The notes below the pieces were generated by a model that was not told where the DNA came from, did no database searches, and saw only the letters and a list, made by a program, of their open reading frames with translations. From Nocardia sp. CC227C (GTDB taxonomy: Bacteria; Actinomycetota; Actinomycetes; Mycobacteriales; Mycobacteriaceae), in contig NZ_JASITE010000012.1 in assembly GCF_030767025.1 (NCBI RefSeq), positions 186,001-250,000 on the forward strand: a DNA stretch of 64,000 nucleotides. Direction: 5' to 3'. Of this stretch, positions 60,916 to 64,000 are shown one piece after another. Numbering within the stretch: the first letter of the stretch is position 1; the number at the start of each line of letters is the position of its first letter. A program made the position numbers and the translations under genes.

Positions 60916-61269
60916 AGCTCGCTCAGCGTCTTCGCGGACCTCGCCGCGGACTTCGAGGACGTCAGCGGCAGCCGCGCCGCCGTGGTCGCGATGGACGGCC
61001 CGGTGATCGAGGCGCACCGCCCCGCCGAGCCCGTCTGGGGCTTGGCCGTCGTCGGCGTGCACCCCGACCACCGCGGCCGCGGTCTGGGCCGGGCCGTCAT
61101 CGCCCCGGGCCTGGCCGCCGCGGACACCGAGCATGTCCCGGCCTTCCTGGAGACCCAGGACCCGACGAACGTGCCGTTCTACGAATCGCTCGGATTCGAG
61201 ACGATCGGCCACGTCCGACTGCCGGAGGACGGCTCGCCCCACTGGGCCATGCTCCGGCCGCCGCGCTGA
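60916..61269 (+). pseudogene. N-terminally truncated GNAT acetyltransferase
   Basis: A frame open from 60916 reads FADLAADFEDVSGSRAAVVA, then WGLAVVGVHPDHRGRGLGRAVIAPGL (acetyl-CoA motif A, R-G-x-G-x) and FYESLGFETIGHVRLPE (motif B). The first strands and helices of the fold (about 60-80 residues) are missing, and no start codon precedes 60982. It lies 34 nt after the YihY stop. A decayed GNAT gene is likely; a short ORF starting at ATG 60982 cannot be excluded. Confidence 0.6.
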
Positions 61270-61291
61270 GCGCGGCGGCCGTCGGCCCTCG

Positions 61292-62626
61292 TCACGAGTT
61301 CGTCGTAGTCCCGGCCGAGGGAATCGTCGCCGGTCGGGAGACGCGCCGCAGCGTGGGCGGCACGGCCAGGGCGAAAGCTCCGCTCATGAGCAGCCACGGC
61401 GCGGCGGCGGCGAATCCCGTTGTCGGCAGGAGGTCGGACAGCAGACCGGTGGCGGTCACCGCGGGCAATACCGCCAGCCCGGCGATCGATGCGAAGAACC
61501 CGTAGTAGGCCCCCAGCCAGCGGTCTCCGGCGAAGCCCGGTATCACCGCCCGTGCGGTGGGGGTGGCGATCATCTGCCCCACCGTGAACAGCAGGATGAA
61601 TCCCACCAGGACGACCAGGGCCGCCACACCGCGCAGGTTCGCCGCCACACCGGCCGCCCCGACGGCGAACGCGGCGGCCATCGAGGTCAGACCCACCGCC
61701 AGACAGGTTGCCGGTCGCAGACCGGCGACAGCGGCCGTGACCGGCAGCTGCCCGAAGACCACCAGCAGCGACGCCGCCGCGAAGAGCACGCTCAGCGGTG
61801 CCGCCGATCCCCACGCCCGTTCCACCTGCAGCGGCAGCAGCAGATAGAGCTGGTTGTAACCGATCAGCTGGACGCTCATCACCACGGCGAAGGCCAGGAA
61901 CGGGCGGTTGGCCAGCACCTCGCGCCACCCGGACACCGGCCCCGTATCGCCGGTGCGGCGAGCGGCCGGTTCGGGCCGTTCGCGGGGCAGCCAGCGCAGA
62001 TGGGCGCAGCCGATCAGCACGAACAGCGCCGCACCCACCAGGCAGGCGGCGGTGAAGTCGACTGTCAGCAGGGCCGCACCGACCAGCGGGCCGAGGAAGG
62101 TGCCCATTTGCCCGAACGCGTTGAACAGGGCGAATGCGCCCAGCCGCGCCGAGCGCGCACCGTCGGGCGGTTCGGGCGAGCGGTCCGTCGCGGTGCTCAC
62201 GGGTGCGACCGCCGCCCGGGCGAGCGCGGCCTCCACGGCCGGGGAGAACAGTGCTCCGGCGAACCCGGTGAGCGCCGCCCCCGCACAGATCCCCACCAGG
62301 CCCGTGGACAGCCCCAACCCGAGGAATCCGACCACCCGGCAGGCACAACCCAGCAGCACCACCGGCCGCACCCCGATCCGGTCGGACAGCAGCCCGCCGA
62401 CGAAGAACAACCCCTGCTGTGACACCGTCCGCAGGCCCAGCACCGCGCCGATCACCGCGGAACCCTGTGCCAGATCGTCACTCAGGTGCACCGCGAGGTA
62501 GGGCAACACCATGAAGAATCCGACATTGAACGCCAACTGGGTCGACACCAGCAGACGCACCACCGGACCGGCCGCCCGAAACCCGCTCACCACGGTCACG
62601 CGCGATCCACGGTCCAGACCGGTCAC
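61292..62626 (-). CDS. MFS transporter, EntS-like
   Basis: 444 residues, 12 membrane helices with the MFS loop GLLSDRIGVRPVVLLG between helices 2 and 3 (a D-R-x-G motif). The N-terminal cytoplasmic stretch is short. The ATG overlaps the ATPase stop (ATGA), so it belongs to the iron-uptake-type operon; MFS proteins there usually export a siderophore. The last ~20 residues are Arg/Thr-rich. Substrate is inferred from context only. Confidence 0.9.
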   Translation of the reverse strand: MTGLDRGSRVTVVSGFRAAGPVVRLLVSTQLAFNVGFFMVLPYLAVHLSDDLAQGSAVIGAVLGLRTVSQQGLFFVGGLLSDRIGVRPVVLLGCACRVVGFLGLGLSTGLVGICAGAALTGFAGALFSPAVEAALARAAVAPVSTATDRSPEPPDGARSARLGAFALFNAFGQMGTFLGPLVGAALLTVDFTAACLVGAALFVLIGCAHLRWLPRERPEPAARRTGDTGPVSGWREVLANRPFLAFAVVMSVQLIGYNQLYLLLPLQVERAWGSAAPLSVLFAAASLLVVFGQLPVTAAVAGLRPATCLAVGLTSMAAAFAVGAAGVAANLRGVAALVVLVGFILLFTVGQMIATPTARAVIPGFAGDRWLGAYYGFFASIAGLAVLPAVTATGLLSDLLPTTGFAAAAPWLLMSGAFALAVPPTLRRVSRPATIPSAGTTTNS

Positions 62627-63405
62627 CGCACCTCCACCGCGGTTTCCGCGGGCAGGAAGCGGATGTACAGTCCGCCGTCGACGGCCTCGCTGACCTCGGC
62701 GTGGACCTGGTACACCGCACCGATCAGGTCGGCGGTGAGCACCTCACGCACGGGCCCGGCCGCCACGACCCGGCCGCCGCGCAACACGATCAGGTGATCG
62801 CAGAACATGGCGGCCAGGTTGAGATCGTGCAGGGCGACGATCGAGGTCAGCGGCAGCCGCGCGACCAGTGCCATCAGCTCCAGCTGGTGGTGGATGTCCA
62901 GGTGGTTGGTGGGCTCGTCGAGCAGGAGTTCCCGGGGCTGCTGCGCCAGCGCCCGGGCGATCTGCACACGCTGGCGCTCACCACCGGACAGTCGGTGCCA
63001 CAGCCGGTCGGCCTTGTCCTCGAGACCGGTGTGCGCGAGCGCGGCGGCCACCGCCGCATCATCGGCCTCACGATCCGCGTCGAACAGGCCGCGATGCGGA
63101 ATCCGCCCCAACCGCACCACATCCCGCACCGTGACGTCGACATCGGTGTCCGCGTGCTGCGAGACCACGGCCACCGCGCGCGCCACCTCCCGCCGACCGA
63201 TCCGACGCAGGTCACGGCCGTCGAGTCCGACGGTGCCGGCGGTCGGCGCGGCCAGTCCGGCGAGCAGCCGCAGCAGCGAGGACTTGCCCGAACCGTTCGG
63301 CCCCAGCAGGCCCACCGTCTGCCCGGGCTCGGGATGCACGCTGACCGAGTCGACGACGATCGCCCCGCCTCGATCCCAGGTCACGCTGTCGGCGTGGAGT
63401 GTCAT
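62623..63405 (-). CDS. iron-siderophore ABC transporter ATP-binding protein
   Basis: 260 residues from ATG 63405. Walker A VGLLGPNGSGKSSLLRLLAG, Q-loop VVSQHADTDVDVTVRDVVRLGRIPH, signature RLSGGERQRVQIARAL, Walker B LLLDEPTNHLDIHHQLEL, and the H-loop VALHDLNLAAMFCD. The spacing matches FecE/FepC. ATG overlaps the FecCD stop and its own stop overlaps the MFS start, making a tight operon. Powers uptake of a ferric siderophore or haem; ligand unknown. Confidence 0.95.
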   Translation of the reverse strand: MTLHADSVTWDRGGAIVVDSVSVHPEPGQTVGLLGPNGSGKSSLLRLLAGLAAPTAGTVGLDGRDLRRIGRREVARAVAVVSQHADTDVDVTVRDVVRLGRIPHRGLFDADREADDAAVAAALAHTGLEDKADRLWHRLSGGERQRVQIARALAQQPRELLLDEPTNHLDIHHQLELMALVARLPLTSIVALHDLNLAAMFCDHLIVLRGGRVVAAGPVREVLTADLIGAVYQVHAEVSEAVDGGLYIRFLPAETAVEVR

Positions 63406-64000
63406 GCGACCGCCCTCCGTCGGAACATGATGAACACGAACACCGGGACGCCGATCAACGCGGTGCCGACACCCACCGGCAGCGGTGTGGGCGCGAACGC
63501 AACCCGCGAGAGCGCGTCGACCCACACCAGGAAGACGGCTCCGAAGATCGCGGCCACCGGCACCAGGCGACCGTGTCCGGGTCCGACCAGAAATCGGGCG
63601 GCGTGCGGGAGAACCAGCCCCACGAAGCCGATCGCGCCGGCCACGCTCACCAGCGCGGCGGTGATCAGCGAGGTGAGCACCAGCAGCCCACCCCGCACCC
63701 ACGGCACCGGCATGCCGAGCGAGGCGGCCACATCGTCTCCGAAGGTGAAGGCGTCCAGCACGAAGGCCAGCACCGCGCAGACGATCACGCCGACGACCGC
63801 CACCGCGCCGGTCAGCCACACATCGTCCCAGCGCACGCCCTCCAGCGAGCCGAGCAGCCAGAACATCACACCCCTCGTCTCGTCGGAGTCGGCGAAGGCG
63901 AAGATCACGAAGGAGGTCAGCGCGGAGAACAGCTGTGTCATGGCCACTCCGGCGAGGATCACCCGTTCATTGCTGCCCCCTGACCCGCGCGCCAACAGCA
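63402..64000 (-). CDS. FecCD-family iron transport permease, 5' end outside window
   Basis: The C-terminal 199 residues of a BtuC/FecCD-type membrane permease. Visible: ILAGVAMTQLFSALTSFVIFAF, RGVMFWLLGSLEGVRWDDVW, LGMPVPWVRGGLLVLTSLITAALVSVAGAIGFVGLVLPHAARFLVGPGHGRLVPVAAIFGAVFLVWVDALSRV (the coupling EAA-like loop and PHxxR motif), and a C-terminal FIMFRRRAVA. The gene starts beyond base 64000. Operon with the ATPase and MFS genes. Confidence 0.95.
   Translation of the reverse strand, partial: LLARGSGGSNERVILAGVAMTQLFSALTSFVIFAFADSDETRGVMFWLLGSLEGVRWDDVWLTGAVAVVGVIVCAVLAFVLDAFTFGDDVAASLGMPVPWVRGGLLVLTSLITAALVSVAGAIGFVGLVLPHAARFLVGPGHGRLVPVAAIFGAVFLVWVDALSRVAFAPTPLPVGVGTALIGVPVFVFIMFRRRAVA

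Overview
This window is high-GC actinobacterial DNA, most likely Nocardia or a close mycolic-acid relative. About two dozen genes occur in nearly the order known from the Mycobacterium tuberculosis Rv2677c-Rv2703 region: hemG, hemE, a DUF3000 gene, an RNase D-like gene, echA, dxs, an RNA methyltransferase, an APC permease, ceoB, ceoC, DUF3159, an OB-fold gene, a hydrolase, DUF3710, dut, DUF3093, DUF4193, cei, suhB, ppgK and sigA. That comparison is from memory of the families, not from a search. The flanking genes (ethanolamine lyase, CGNR regulator, epoxide hydrolase, YidC paralogue with DUF6412) fit Nocardia better than Mycobacterium.

Layout. 0-1.2 kb: the end of a LuxR-type response regulator and a SAM methyltransferase. 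1.3-28.1 kb: the conserved core, covering haem and isoprenoid precursor synthesis, RNA processing and modification, K+ uptake control, dUTP hydrolysis, envelope integrity, polyphosphate glucokinase and the principal sigma factor. It is interrupted by lineage-specific insertions: a glutaminase fused to STAS and cNMP-binding domains, a SIMPL protein, a truncated VanY peptidase, and an extra SigD/ShbA-like sigma factor. 28.2-36.2 kb: accessory DNA with a divergent epoxide hydrolase/CGNR regulator pair under two palindromic operators, a YidC paralogue with a DUF6412 protein, a frameshifted barstar-family pseudogene, alpha/beta hydrolases, a TetR regulator with twin operators, and a zinc alcohol dehydrogenase. 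36.5-42.9 kb: an MHYT sensor protein, a DUF418 protein, a histidine kinase/response regulator pair, a CPA1 Na+/H+ antiporter and a TetR/DoxX pair. 43.0-46.9 kb: an ethanolamine catabolic operon (permease, EutB, EutC) joined by ATGA overlaps. 47-52.3 kb: a rhomboid-like protein, a KhtTU-like K+/H+ antiporter pair, DUF952, an acyl-CoA dehydrogenase and a small zinc-ribbon gene behind a structured leader. 52.4-61.3 kb: an SNF2 ATPase with a SWIM-finger partner, an SDR/TetR pair, an APC permease, a DEAD/H helicase, a YihY membrane protein and a broken GNAT gene. 61.3-64 kb: an iron-siderophore-type operon (FecCD permease, ATPase, MFS exporter) running off the end.

Organisation. Many operons are coupled by 4-nt ATGA/GTGA stop-start overlaps. 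Several convergent gene ends are separated by long perfect hairpins, and others overlap by 29-102 nt. Short tandem expansions with a 15-bp period (or 60 bp, four times 15) recur in or at the ends of at least four genes. No tRNA, rRNA, CRISPR array, insertion sequence or phage gene was seen. No single clear new system stands out. The most interesting items are the glutaminase-STAS-cNMP fusion, the CGNR/epoxide hydrolase switch, disordered insertions in two otherwise ordinary enzymes, the structured leader at 51.96-52.06 kb, and the 30-32.5 kb island with the barstar remnant.
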